From positions 1 through 64,000 of the forward strand of contig NZ_JAODTZ010000036.1 in assembly GCF_025399795.1 (NCBI RefSeq): DNA of 64,000 nt, given 5' to 3'. A program made the position numbers and the translations under genes. Shown in pieces: positions 47,026 through 56,102 of the stretch (its first letter is position 1; the number at the start of each line of letters is the position of its first letter). Origin of the DNA: Streptomyces rhizosphaerihabitans (lineage in GTDB: Bacteria > Actinomycetota > Actinomycetes > Streptomycetales > Streptomycetaceae). A model generated the notes under the pieces. It was not told the DNA's origin. It made no database searches and saw only the letters and a program-made list of their open reading frames with translations.

Positions 47026-48182
47026 CGGAGGTTCTCCCGCAGGTCCCAGAGACGGCGCCACAGCGCCGATCCGTCCTCGGCGCGGCGGCGCACCGGACCG
47101 TCCCAGTAGCCGAGCAGGCGCGCGTGGTCGGCCGGGTCGTCCTTGCGGACCACGCCCAGCAGGTGACCGGGGACCAGATCGAGGGAGTCGGCACCGGGAA
47201 GATAGGCGGCGGCCACCCCGAGGGAGACGGCGACCTGTACGGCCTCGGCCGTGGACATCACCGTGCCGGGCCGCTCCACGTCCCAGCCCTCCGCGGACCG
47301 CCCGGCCCGCAGGTCGCGGAAGACGGTGACCAGCACATCCAGCACCGCGTCGTCGACGCCGAAGACGGCGCCCGCCCGCTCGACGGCCGCCACGGCCTGC
47401 CGCCGTACGAGTTCCGTCTCGGCGTCGACGTCGGCGATCGGGTGCACGGTCTCGAAGTTGAAGCGGCGCTTGAGCGCGGCCGACATCTCCGAGACACCGC
47501 GGTCACGCAGGTTCGCGGTGGCGATCACGGTGAATCCGGGAGCGGCCGAGACCTGGGCGTCGTCCGTGCCGGCCAGTTCGGGCACACTCATCCGACGGTC
47601 GGACAGGATCGACACCAGGGCGTCCTGTACTTCGGGCAGACAGCGGGTGATCTCCTCGACGCGGGCCACCCGGCCGGCGCGCATGGCGGCCAGCACCGGG
47701 GAGTCGACCAGCGCCTTCGGCGTGGGGCCCTGTGCGAGGAGCAGGGCGTAGTTCCACCCGTAGCGCATCGCGTCCTCCGTGGTGCCGGCCGTGCCCTGCA
47801 CGGTCAGCGCGCTGGTGCCGCAGACGGCGGCGGACAGCAGTTCGGAGAGCATCGACTTGGCTGTGCCCGGCTCACCGACGAGCAGGAGCCCGCGCTCTCC
47901 GGCGAGGGTGACCACGCATCGTTCCACCAGGGCGCGTTCGCCGACGAACTTGGGGGCGATCACCAGACGGTCCGGCAGGGTCGCGTGCCGCTCGGGGAGC
48001 TTGAGGGCCTCCCCGCCGCTGCCGCAGACGAAGGTGATCGCGGAGCGGGGTGTCAGCCACCAGCCGGGCGGGCGGGGGCCTGTGTCGTGGGCGGCGAGGA
48101 AGGCGAGTTCGGTGGCGTGGCGCTCTTCGGCGGGCAGGGTCTGCCGGGCCGGAGGGGCCGTCGCCGTGTCGGTCGGGGGCAT
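47022..48182 (-). CDS. MoxR-type AAA+ ATPase
   Basis: A 386-residue AAA+ ATPase. Walker A is LLLVGEPGTAKSMLSELLSA (103-110 core), Walker B/sensor 1 lies in RVARVEEITRCLPEVQDALV and FTVIATANLRDRGVSEMSAA, and the Arg finger in ALKRRFNFETV. This resembles the YehL/RavA-like branch of MoxR proteins, which remodel partners through VWA adaptors. The VWA partner follows with a GTGA overlap. A perfect hairpin lies upstream (48231-48265), so expression relative to the preceding gene may be modulated. Confidence 0.93.
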   Translation of the reverse strand: MPPTDTATAPPARQTLPAEERHATELAFLAAHDTGPRPPGWWLTPRSAITFVCGSGGEALKLPERHATLPDRLVIAPKFVGERALVERCVVTLAGERGLLLVGEPGTAKSMLSELLSAAVCGTSALTVQGTAGTTEDAMRYGWNYALLLAQGPTPKALVDSPVLAAMRAGRVARVEEITRCLPEVQDALVSILSDRRMSVPELAGTDDAQVSAAPGFTVIATANLRDRGVSEMSAALKRRFNFETVHPIADVDAETELVRRQAVAAVERAGAVFGVDDAVLDVLVTVFRDLRAGRSAEGWDVERPGTVMSTAEAVQVAVSLGVAAAYLPGADSLDLVPGHLLGVVRKDDPADHARLLGYWDGPVRRRAEDGSALWRRLWDLRENLR

Positions 48183-48230
48183 GCGTTCGTCCTTGTTCGG
48201 TGGGTCGGTCTGTCGTCGTGGCAGGGGGTG

Positions 48231-48265
48231 CCGGGGGCACCGGCCGGTCGGGCCGGTGCCCCCGG
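48231..48265 (-). terminator. Intra-operon 15-bp hairpin (attenuator candidate)
   Basis: CCGGGGGCACCGGCC (48231-48245) pairs perfectly with its complement (48251-48265) over a GGTCG loop. It fills the 116-base gap between the 1637-residue protein gene and the ATPase gene, otherwise one leftward operon. It could partly terminate transcription, or protect the 3' end of the upstream message. Confidence 0.6.
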
Positions 48266-48298
48266 GAGGTAGGCCGTGGGCGGCGCCCCGGAGGCAGG

Positions 48299-51200
48299 TC
48301 AGCGGCGGCGTCCCCGCCGCACCTTGAGCTGCTCGAACCGGGGCCCTTCGCCTTCCCGGACCAGTTGCCAGGCCCTGCGGTACAGGTCCGCGGCCGGTTC
48401 GGTCGGCACGATCGCGGCCAGCAGAGCCTCCTCACCGCTCAGCAGGCCGTCGAACAGCGGCCGCTTCCACTGCTCCAGCGGAACGCGCGGAGCCTTGGGG
48501 TCCACCCAGCCACCGGGCAGGAAGAGCGAACGTCCGGCCCTGGTGCGGGTGGCCTCCACCACCAGGTCGGTGGCGGCCAGTTCGGTTCGGGCCGCCTTGA
48601 GGCGGGCCGGCTTCCACCCCGTCCACCGGGCCGTCATCCGGTCGGTCGGGTCGGGCATGGCGAGCAGCATCAGATAGAGCGTGGCGGCGTCCTCGCCGAC
48701 GCCGTACTCCTTGGCGGCCTCGGTCACCAGGTCCGGCACGGAGCGGCCCGGGTCCTGCGGCCACCAGGTGCCGTCCGCGGCCCGCTCGCCCGCCTGCGGG
48801 TCGCCCGGATCGGCGAGCAGGGCCGCGAAGCGGGAGGAGCGGGCCAGACGCAGCGCCACCTCGGCCTGGTAGGGGCGTTGGCCCTCGACGCGCAGTGCGG
48901 GCAGGTACGGGTCCTGGCCCGCCTCGTCGAGCAGGGCGACCCGGACGGCGGGGGACGGCTGGTCGTCGTGGGTGGCGAGGACGACGGCACCGTACCGCTC
49001 GAAGCCCTTGCCGACCTCGGTCGGTGCGCCCGCGGTCTTCCGGAAGGCGGGGAGACTGACGTACTGCCCTAGGTCGAGCATCAGCCCGGGGTGGGCCAGC
49101 CGCTCGCGTACGGCGTCGAGCGCGGCCGGCAGCGAGGCGCGGATCGGATCGCCGGCGGGCAGACGGTGGGCGAGCCAGGCGGCGAGGCCGATGGCGCCGA
49201 CGAGCGTCGCTCCGTCGAATCCGACCGACTTCTTGTCGACGGGCTTGACCCGGTCGCCCTCGACCGCCCACTCCAGGTCCTGGGTGAGCCGGGGCTCACC
49301 GGCCGGGTTCAGCAGTGCGGGCAGCGCCTGGCGGACGGTCCACGGCCCGTGCTTGAACGCGCGTACCGCGTCGCTGAGCAACTCCTCGGGTACGGCCGCC
49401 CGTCGGCCCATCCTGCTGTTCCAGACCTCGGCCGCGGCGGCCCAGTCCGGCCCTTCGGTCCACAGCCGGGCGGGTTCGGCGGGCAGCAGTGCGGCCACGA
49501 CCGCGGCACGGATCGCCGGATCGACCTGGCGCAGCTCATCCTTGGCGACCGCCGCCGGAGCGGCCTTCACCCCGATGGCATCGCGTGCCTGCGGTGTCAG
49601 GAACATTCGCTCGTAGACATCGACCTGCGGCAGACCGGCCACGATCAGCCGGGCCATGGTCTCGGTGACGCCCGTCAGGCGCGCGAACTCCTCGGCGGCC
49701 TGCGGGAACCAGGGCGCCGGTCCGCGCGCGGCCAGCTCCGTGAGAAACGCGCCGAGCCGGCCCTCGTGCCCGCCCTCGCCCAGTGGGGCCGACGCCCGGA
49801 GCGTGTAGGGCTCCGGGGTCTCGAAGCGCCCGGCCGGATCGTGGAAGTATCCGCTGAACACGCAGTCGTCGTCATCTTGTGAGACGCGTCCCACCACGGC
49901 GATGAAGGAACCCCCGCCCAGCGGCAGCAGCCCGTTCCACGCGCCCTCACGCCACTCGCCCGACGGGGTGCGCAGCGGACCTTCCTCTTCCAGGAGCAGC
50001 TTCACCTTGCGCCAGTGCGAGGGCTCGGCGGCCGGAACCAGGCCCAGGGCGTCGAACTCGGCGAGCAGCGCGTGCAGCGCCTCCCGGTGATCGTCGGGGG
50101 TGGTGCGGGCCGCCGTGCGGAAGGCCAGGGCGCTCACGCGGTCGAGCAGTGTCTCCAGGCCGGGCTGGCCGACGGGGAACCGGCGTCCGTCGGCGTGGAG
50201 GTGTGCGGCCGGTCCCTCCGCCCCGGCGTCGCCGGGGAGCTGGGCGGCTCGCTTCAGCTCGCGCAGGGCGCGGAACACGGTGTCGGTCTGGACGTCACGG
50301 TTCCACCAGGAGCGGGTGGATCCGCCGAGACCGTTCATCGCGTCGAGGAGCACGGCGTCCGGTGGCCCGGCCGGGCCTTCGTCCTGCAGACCGCCGTCGA
50401 GGGTCCGGGTGAGCCGGTCGGCCGCCGCGTCCAGGACGGCCTGCTGACCGGCCGCGTGGCGCACGACCCCGGCGATGCCCGTGACCAGCGCGGTGTGGGT
50501 GACCGGGAGGAGGGAACGGATCGCCTCGGGCAGCGCCTCCTTGTTCTCGTGGGCCGCGGCGGACAGCAGGGCCGCCGCCGTGTCCCGGTCGATGTCGCGC
50601 AGCGCCTTGGAGCCGCCCGGGTCGCGGGCTGTCAGGCACTCCCAGTACTGCACCGGCGGCAGCAGCAGCGAGCCTTCGCCGAAGGCGCCGGGCGCACGGT
50701 CGGTCTTGGCCACCGAGGTGGTCACGCCGTCCGTGTCCACGATGGCGAGCTGCCAGCTGTTGCGGACGACGGCCCGCGCCTCGTCGGTTCCGGGGAAGAC
50801 GACGAGCGTGGCGGGACGGCCGGCGTCCGCGGGCACGGTGACGGTGTGTCCGGAAAGGTCCTGGGCGCGCACGGAGCCGTCGGGCAGCCGCACCACGCGC
50901 AGTCCGGCCAGCCCGTCCACGGGCGTCGAGGCCGGCGCGACGCCGGAGGCCGGCGAGGGGCGCAGCCGGCCGCTGTCGACGCTGCTGCCCTCGGGGGCGT
51001 CACGCAGCGCGTCCGCGAGGAAGGCGGGCCTGCTCATACGGCCCCGCTCACCTGTCATCGGGTCGAACTCGTGCCAGCCGTGCGCCTGGTGGTCCTCGCC
51101 CTCCGCGTGCCACACCCAGTACGAGACGCCGTCGCAGAGCAGGTGCCGCTCCTGGGGCACGGTGGTGTCCCCGGCCTGCAGGACCGCGCCGCCGGTGGTC

Positions 51201-53212
51201 CGGCCGCCGCCCGGCAGGGGCAGCGTGATCGGCATGTCGCCCCGGTACCAGTCCATCTGGGTGCCCCGGGTGTTGCGGGCGCCTTCCAGGGATTCGGGGC
51301 GGTCGGCGCGGGTGTGCCAGTAGCCGCGCAGGCCGTCGGTGCGGTCGTTCCAGTAGACGAGGAGCTCTCCGTCCACATGGTGGAAGCCGGGATCGCCCCA
51401 GCTGCTGTTCGCCGGGATCCGCAGGTCGTGCGTGAGGAGGGTGCCCCCGGCGCCGATCACCCGGGCCTGGGCGGCGCCGGCGACGATGAGGTTCGGCCAG
51501 GCGTCGGCGACGATCACGTCCTCGATGTCGGCCTTGGGAACGAGGGAGGCGACCGCGTCCTCCCAGGCGGGCCAGCCGAGTTCGTCGAAGAGCCCGGCCC
51601 GCAGGGTGCGCGCCAGCACCGGCGCGAGGTCGGTTCCGGCGGCCTCACGTACCTCGTCCTCGGCCAGCGCCAGCGCCTCGGCGGGCAGCCACTTCAGCCG
51701 GGCCAGCGCTTCGGGCAGCTGGGGCAGGCCGACCGCGGTGAACCGCCGTACGACGGTGCGCACCCAGTCCGCGAGCAGCGGGCTGCCGCCCGGCGACGCC
51801 GAGAGAAGCCTGATCGCCCGCAGCGTGTGCTCGTCGTTGACGAACCGGTCGGCGCCCCGCTGAAAGGCGTCGTGGAAACGGGTGTCCGCGGCCAGCGACA
51901 CCAGGTCACGGTGTCCTTCTCCAAGGGCCCACTGCGTCAGCAGCAGAGTCTCGTCCTTCTGCGGAGCGGCCACCGGAATGCCCAGGGACAGCAGCAGGTC
52001 GATCAGGTCCAGGTCGTGGAGGACCTTCAACGCGCCACCGGACGCGGCGAGTTCGGTCCGCAGCCGGTCCGCCGTCCGTTCCACCAGTGGATACAGCTCA
52101 GCCATACGACTGGAGGCACGCCAGGACCGGGCCCGCTCCCGGTAGGTCAGGAACCGCTCCAGCCAGCCCGCCGCGCCGTCATGCGGCCGCCGGTCCCCGG
52201 GAAGGGAGGCGTCCCAGAGTCCCGCCGTCGCACCGGAGGCCTCCAGCAGCCCGAGCCACATCGCCGGCATCTCGCTGTCGTGGCTCGAAGGGAGCAGGTC
52301 GAGCAGGGTGCCCCGCACGCTCGGCTCGCGCGCGGCCAGCGCCACCAGCGCCGTACGGTGCCCCTTCCACCAGCCGGCCGACGCGCGCAAGGTGGCCGGC
52401 AGACCGAGGAGTTCGGACAGGTACTCCTGTTCGGCGAGGTTCACGTCCCGGCCGGCGGCCCGGGCCAGCTTGCGCAGGTCGTTCGCCATCTGCGCCGACG
52501 GCGGCAGCCCGCCCGCCGTCCGGCGCAGGCACAGCCGGGTGAAGCGCCGCAGCGCCTCCTCGGCCGGCACGCGCGCCGCCAACTCCCTGGCGTAGGCGGA
52601 CAGCACCTTCACCGGGAGCGCTCCGGCCAGCGCGAACTCCAGGAACACGGCGTCCAGCCGCTCCTCCTGGACCGTCAGCCCGTGCTCCGCCTCGGCCTTG
52701 CGGGCGCGGGTGAACAACTGGGCCGCGTATGTGGCGTTCTCCTCCGCGAGGAACACGCGCCCGGCCTGCTCGTAGAACGTGGGCAGGAAGTGCGGCACCG
52801 AGGCCGCCAACCGCTCACCGAGCTCCACGAAGGCGTCCAGCGCGGCCTTCGGACGGGACTTGGTCTGCCGGGCCGCCCGCTCCAGGTCCGGAACGACGCC
52901 CAGCGCGTGATGACCGTCCTTCGGGTGGTGCACCAGCACCCACTCCGGGAAGCCCAGAGACTGGCGCAGCCCGAACCCGACCACCGCGGGCTCGGCGTCC
53001 CGCTCCAGGCCGAGGAATCCGGCGGCCAGGTCCTCGGCCGCACCCAGTTCGCCGGCGACCAGCCGCACCACCACCCGCTCGTCCAGGCCCGGGTGACGGT
53101 ACGTCCGCGCCGTCAGGGGCACCCCCCGCTCCCCGGCGTCATCCGTGTCGGGCGGCAGCACCGCGCCCGCCGTCAGCAGTTCCTCGTACGACACCTGCGT
53201 CCCCCCGCTCAT
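48299..53212 (-). CDS. Very large protein of the MoxR/VWA operon (1637 residues)
   Basis: No domain can be named with certainty. It starts MSGGTQVSYEELLTAGAVLP (overlapping the DUF4132 gene stop by ATGA). A helical N-terminal third follows with TPR-like stretches (AEENATYAAQLFTRARKAEA; HGLTVQEERLDAVFLEF). The centre is beta-rich (about 680-880), with WGDPGFHHVDGELLVYWNDR and repeated W-H-x-F/Y turns resembling sugar- or ligand-binding propellers. The C-terminal third is helical, with KRPLFDGLLSGEEALLAAIV and a basic end. Size and position match the giant MolR/DUF4132-linked subunit of yeh-type clusters. It is probably the scaffold or client of the ATPase. Confidence 0.8.
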   Translation of the reverse strand: MSGGTQVSYEELLTAGAVLPPDTDDAGERGVPLTARTYRHPGLDERVVVRLVAGELGAAEDLAAGFLGLERDAEPAVVGFGLRQSLGFPEWVLVHHPKDGHHALGVVPDLERAARQTKSRPKAALDAFVELGERLAASVPHFLPTFYEQAGRVFLAEENATYAAQLFTRARKAEAEHGLTVQEERLDAVFLEFALAGALPVKVLSAYARELAARVPAEEALRRFTRLCLRRTAGGLPPSAQMANDLRKLARAAGRDVNLAEQEYLSELLGLPATLRASAGWWKGHRTALVALAAREPSVRGTLLDLLPSSHDSEMPAMWLGLLEASGATAGLWDASLPGDRRPHDGAAGWLERFLTYRERARSWRASSRMAELYPLVERTADRLRTELAASGGALKVLHDLDLIDLLLSLGIPVAAPQKDETLLLTQWALGEGHRDLVSLAADTRFHDAFQRGADRFVNDEHTLRAIRLLSASPGGSPLLADWVRTVVRRFTAVGLPQLPEALARLKWLPAEALALAEDEVREAAGTDLAPVLARTLRAGLFDELGWPAWEDAVASLVPKADIEDVIVADAWPNLIVAGAAQARVIGAGGTLLTHDLRIPANSSWGDPGFHHVDGELLVYWNDRTDGLRGYWHTRADRPESLEGARNTRGTQMDWYRGDMPITLPLPGGGRTTGGAVLQAGDTTVPQERHLLCDGVSYWVWHAEGEDHQAHGWHEFDPMTGERGRMSRPAFLADALRDAPEGSSVDSGRLRPSPASGVAPASTPVDGLAGLRVVRLPDGSVRAQDLSGHTVTVPADAGRPATLVVFPGTDEARAVVRNSWQLAIVDTDGVTTSVAKTDRAPGAFGEGSLLLPPVQYWECLTARDPGGSKALRDIDRDTAAALLSAAAHENKEALPEAIRSLLPVTHTALVTGIAGVVRHAAGQQAVLDAAADRLTRTLDGGLQDEGPAGPPDAVLLDAMNGLGGSTRSWWNRDVQTDTVFRALRELKRAAQLPGDAGAEGPAAHLHADGRRFPVGQPGLETLLDRVSALAFRTAARTTPDDHREALHALLAEFDALGLVPAAEPSHWRKVKLLLEEEGPLRTPSGEWREGAWNGLLPLGGGSFIAVVGRVSQDDDDCVFSGYFHDPAGRFETPEPYTLRASAPLGEGGHEGRLGAFLTELAARGPAPWFPQAAEEFARLTGVTETMARLIVAGLPQVDVYERMFLTPQARDAIGVKAAPAAVAKDELRQVDPAIRAAVVAALLPAEPARLWTEGPDWAAAAEVWNSRMGRRAAVPEELLSDAVRAFKHGPWTVRQALPALLNPAGEPRLTQDLEWAVEGDRVKPVDKKSVGFDGATLVGAIGLAAWLAHRLPAGDPIRASLPAALDAVRERLAHPGLMLDLGQYVSLPAFRKTAGAPTEVGKGFERYGAVVLATHDDQPSPAVRVALLDEAGQDPYLPALRVEGQRPYQAEVALRLARSSRFAALLADPGDPQAGERAADGTWWPQDPGRSVPDLVTEAAKEYGVGEDAATLYLMLLAMPDPTDRMTARWTGWKPARLKAARTELAATDLVVEATRTRAGRSLFLPGGWVDPKAPRVPLEQWKRPLFDGLLSGEEALLAAIVPTEPAADLYRRAWQLVREGEGPRFEQLKVRRGRRR

Positions 53213-54075
53213 GCGTTCTTGCCCTCCTCGATGACGCGGCCGGCGTACAGTGCCGCGGCCATCCGCATCCCCTCCGACCAGGCCACCGGTCCCACCTCGC
53301 GCAGCGGCAGCGCGCGGCCGTCCTGGTCCTGCCAGGTGAGCGCGCCGGTCTCGACCCCGTCCTCCCAGTACGGCTCCCCGATCCACACCGAGGCCTCGAC
53401 GGTGCGTCCGCCGTCCCGCACCCGGGCGGTCGCGTAACCACCCGACACGCGGTAGCCGAGCGAACTGGCGCGTGCGGCGAGCGCGAAGCGGGAGCGGAAC
53501 GAGCCCCCGGTGAAGTCCCGCACCTCGGTGGACTTGGGGTCGAGGTCCTCGGGCCGCCGCCACATCGCGCGGTGGATCTGCTCGACGCGCTGGACCATGC
53601 CCAGTTCGGCCGCGAACTCCCGCAGGTCGTCGAGGTCCGGCAGCAGCACCGGGTGCGGCAGCGTGACCGTGCGCGGGGCCATCCGGACGGTCTCGCCGTC
53701 CAGGTTCACCAGCCGCAGCTCGCCGGCTTCCGTGGCGCCGCGCAGGAAGCCCACTTCGTCCGGGTCGTCGCCGACCACGGCCAGATCGCGCAGCGCGGAC
53801 TGCCAGGCCTCGTCGGGCCACACCCGGGCCAGCAGCCCGGTGGGTACGGGCAGCGACGACACCATCCACGCGTCGACCTGCGCGACACACGCCGTGGCAT
53901 GACGGTCCAGCCACTCGGCGAACCGTCGGAGCCGGTCCACCTCCGGGTGGTCCTTGAGCGCGCGCGGCAGCGACTTCAACTGCCGCCCCGCCGACCGGCC
54001 CGAGGTGGCACGCGCCGCCACCCGCCCCTCCACAAGGGCGACTTCATACCCGTCACCCGCTGACAGCCAACCCAC
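53209..54075 (-). CDS. DUF4132 domain protein (first gene of the MoxR/VWA operon)
   Basis: A 288-residue protein that is essentially a single DUF4132 domain. It shows RTVTLPHPVLLPDLDDLREF, FAAELGMVQRVEQIHRAMWR and the C-terminal GYRVSGGYATARVRDGGRTV, the arrangement at the C-terminus of E. coli YehI. GTG 54075 has a GGAAGG box. Here DUF4132 is a free-standing protein, and the giant partner is encoded next with an ATGA overlap. As the first gene it should have the operon promoter directly upstream (54076-54300), where I see no clear boxes. DUF4132 has no assigned biochemical activity. Confidence 0.85.
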   Translation of the reverse strand: MGWLSAGDGYEVALVEGRVAARATSGRSAGRQLKSLPRALKDHPEVDRLRRFAEWLDRHATACVAQVDAWMVSSLPVPTGLLARVWPDEAWQSALRDLAVVGDDPDEVGFLRGATEAGELRLVNLDGETVRMAPRTVTLPHPVLLPDLDDLREFAAELGMVQRVEQIHRAMWRRPEDLDPKSTEVRDFTGGSFRSRFALAARASSLGYRVSGGYATARVRDGGRTVEASVWIGEPYWEDGVETGALTWQDQDGRALPLREVGPVAWSEGMRMAAALYAGRVIEEGKNA

Positions 54076-54332
54076 GAGCCACAGCCTTCCGCGTCAAGAA
54101 CACAAGATTGAGAGCACAGTTCACCCAGGTCAGTCCGCCCGGGCCGAATGCGACTATGCGCTGAACGCTAGCGTCGGCCACTGACAATCGGTCCCGGCGC
54201 CCACACAGGTCCCGCTCGGCGCATCGAAGCCCTTGCCGGTCTGCGCGGAGCGTCTCCGCGCTCAGGTGACGGTTCGCAGCCGGGAGATGGGGGAGTGAGC
54301 GGGGTGAGCTCACGGCCCTGCTGACCGCGGCT

Positions 54333-54509
54333 GTGACGGATGTGCTCGGAGGCGTCACCGACGCCGAACTCCGTGAGGATCAAGTGCCGATCGTGGCCGG
54401 CCTTCCGGGCACTGTCGCGACGGTGACGGATCCGTGGGACGCGGCGTACGGCTCAGCGGAATTCCTCAGAGCGTGGGCCCGCCGACCGGGCTTCCGGCTC
54501 GTGAAGTGA
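54333..54509 (+). pseudogene. C-terminal gene remnant, about 58 codons
   Basis: A plus-strand frame, open from at least 54300 and ending TGA 54507-54509, reads VTDVLGGVTDAELREDQVPI, then VATVTDPWDAAYGSAEFLRA and a short basic end GFRLVK. The mixed hydrophobic/acidic composition and GC-rich third positions look like true protein, but no start with a ribosome site exists. Probably the tail of a lost gene. Family not recognised. Confidence 0.35.
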
Positions 54510-54550
54510 CCGCCGGCCCGTCCGCTGGTCCCGCCGATATCCTGCGTGAC

Positions 54551-55342
54551 GTGATCAACTCATATGCGAGCCTTGACGATGCCGAGGTCGCGACAGCCGC
54601 GGCATTGGCAGGTGCGGACGTGGTGCGCACCATGTACGGCCGACGGCTCACACGCATCGACAAGGGTGGCGGAGACTTCGCCACCGCCGCCGATGTGGAG
54701 GCCGAGAAGGTGATCCTCAACGTCCTTCGTGCCGCCCGGCCCGACGACGCCGTGCTCGGCGAAGAGGGTGGGCAGCAGGGTCCGGCGGAAGCCGTGCGTC
54801 AATGGCTGGTGGATCCCCTGTGCGGCACGCTGAACTACGCGGTCGGCAACATGCTGGTGGCGGTCAACGTGGCGCTTCGCGGCGGTGCCGCGGCGGTGGC
54901 CGATCCGTTCAGCGGCGAGGTCTTCTTCACCGACGGCGAGCAGGCCTGGGTGCGGCAGGACGGTGCCGATGCCCGACTGGCGCCGACGTCCGCCAGCCGA
55001 CTCGTCGACGTCAATCTCGACCCGCCGTTCACGAGCGCGCCCGGCTTCCGGGCCGTGAACCTGCTGGCGCAGCCCGACTTCGTGGCACGTTTCCGGCCCC
55101 GGGTCGTGTCCACGACTCTGGCGCTGGCCTGGGTTGCCGCCGGTAAGCGCGCCGCGTACGTGACGGACGGCGGCGACCTGTCCGGGAGCGTGCACTTCGC
55201 CGCCGGCATCGCCTTGTGCCGGGCCGCCGGCTGCGTGGTCACCGGAATCGACGGTGCGCCGATCGGGCAGTCAGGCGTCGGACTTGTGGCGGCCGCCGAC
55301 GCCGAAACCCACCGGCAACTGATGTCCATGATCCGCAACTGA
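54551..55342 (+). CDS. Inositol monophosphatase-family protein with altered metal site
   Basis: A 263-residue IMPase/CysQ-fold protein. The first metal Glu is in VLGEEGGQQ. The core motif W-x-[IV]-D-P-x-D-G-T is present as WLVDPLCGTLNY, so the second Asp is Cys91. The final W-D-x-A-A-G metal motif is SVHFAAGIALCRAAG, lacking the Asp. Two of the usual Mg ligands are therefore missing, and phosphatase activity is doubtful; it may bind rather than cleave phosphates. GTG 54551 is the assumed start, without a strong ribosome site. The family assignment is solid. Confidence 0.82.
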   Translation: MINSYASLDDAEVATAAALAGADVVRTMYGRRLTRIDKGGGDFATAADVEAEKVILNVLRAARPDDAVLGEEGGQQGPAEAVRQWLVDPLCGTLNYAVGNMLVAVNVALRGGAAAVADPFSGEVFFTDGEQAWVRQDGADARLAPTSASRLVDVNLDPPFTSAPGFRAVNLLAQPDFVARFRPRVVSTTLALAWVAAGKRAAYVTDGGDLSGSVHFAAGIALCRAAGCVVTGIDGAPIGQSGVGLVAAADAETHRQLMSMIRN

Positions 55343-55529
55343 AGCGGGTACCGCGCCTGCTCGTCATGCACTGTGCCCGCCTGTCGGACGGTGCTGCAGC
55401 GGGTTTTTGGAGTGGATGACGAGATGCTCCTCGCCGCACTGATCAAGGTTGCCTCACGTGGTCGTACGGCAGCCGATGGTGTCGCAGTCGATCCGGACGC
55501 CGGCGACCGTCCTGTCCTGGCGCGCGGAC

Positions 55530-56102
55530 TCAGATGCCACGCGCATCCGCGAGAATGCAGGCCTGCTCCATCATGCGCGTCGGTTCACGGCCGTTGGCCC
55601 AGGCGTCATTGAAGGAGGGTACCGATTCCACGTGGGGGCCGAACCGTCTGCGGATCGCGTCCAGCAGCACCTCCAGGGCCTGAGCCTCCAGGCTCCGGTC
55701 GCCGCAGGATTCCATCCGGATGGCACCCTGCGAACACAGGCTCCCGTCTTCATCGATCAGTGCTCCCGCGCACCAGCCTCCTTCCTGCAGCCGCAGGGAG
55801 GCACGGTGCAGGAGCGCCGCAATGGGTGTGGCGTACGGGCCTGGCGCCGGGAGCGGCGCGGTGGGAGCCATGGGGGCCGCGATGTGGGACCAGTCGACGG
55901 GGGCGGTATCGATGTGCGCGGTGTTGACCTCGTACGCGACGGCCGCCAGCGCGAGCCGCGCGTCCATGTCCTCCTTGACGGCGGCCAAGCGGGCCTCCAG
56001 ACCGTCGGCGGGACGCCGCACCGGCCTCGCGCCGACGGATGGGGCGTCGCCGGAGGAGTCGGTGTGGGCTGGTCCGGTGGCAGTGCGCGCGGAGGGCTGC
56101 AT
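55530..56102 (-). CDS. DUF6197 family protein
   Basis: A 190-residue protein. The C-terminal domain (about residues 85-190: PIAALLHRASLRLQEGGWCA, SLCSQGAIRMES, SVPSFNDAWANGREPTRMME) is that of DUF6197, common in Streptomyces and phages infecting them, with no known function. A basic, disordered N-terminus precedes it. ATG 56102 has a GAGGAA box. It is monocistronic; direct repeats lie about 85-145 bases upstream and may control it. Confidence 0.8.
   Translation of the reverse strand: MQPSARTATGPAHTDSSGDAPSVGARPVRRPADGLEARLAAVKEDMDARLALAAVAYEVNTAHIDTAPVDWSHIAAPMAPTAPLPAPGPYATPIAALLHRASLRLQEGGWCAGALIDEDGSLCSQGAIRMESCGDRSLEAQALEVLLDAIRRRFGPHVESVPSFNDAWANGREPTRMMEQACILADARGI

Noticed and set aside
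50015..53437. An 1140-codon plus-strand open frame opposite the giant MoxR/VWA-operon protein
   Set aside because: Its composition (Arg, Gly, Gln and Val-rich, no motifs) is that of an antisense shadow of a high-GC gene; the minus-strand frame has proper overlaps and ribosome sites.
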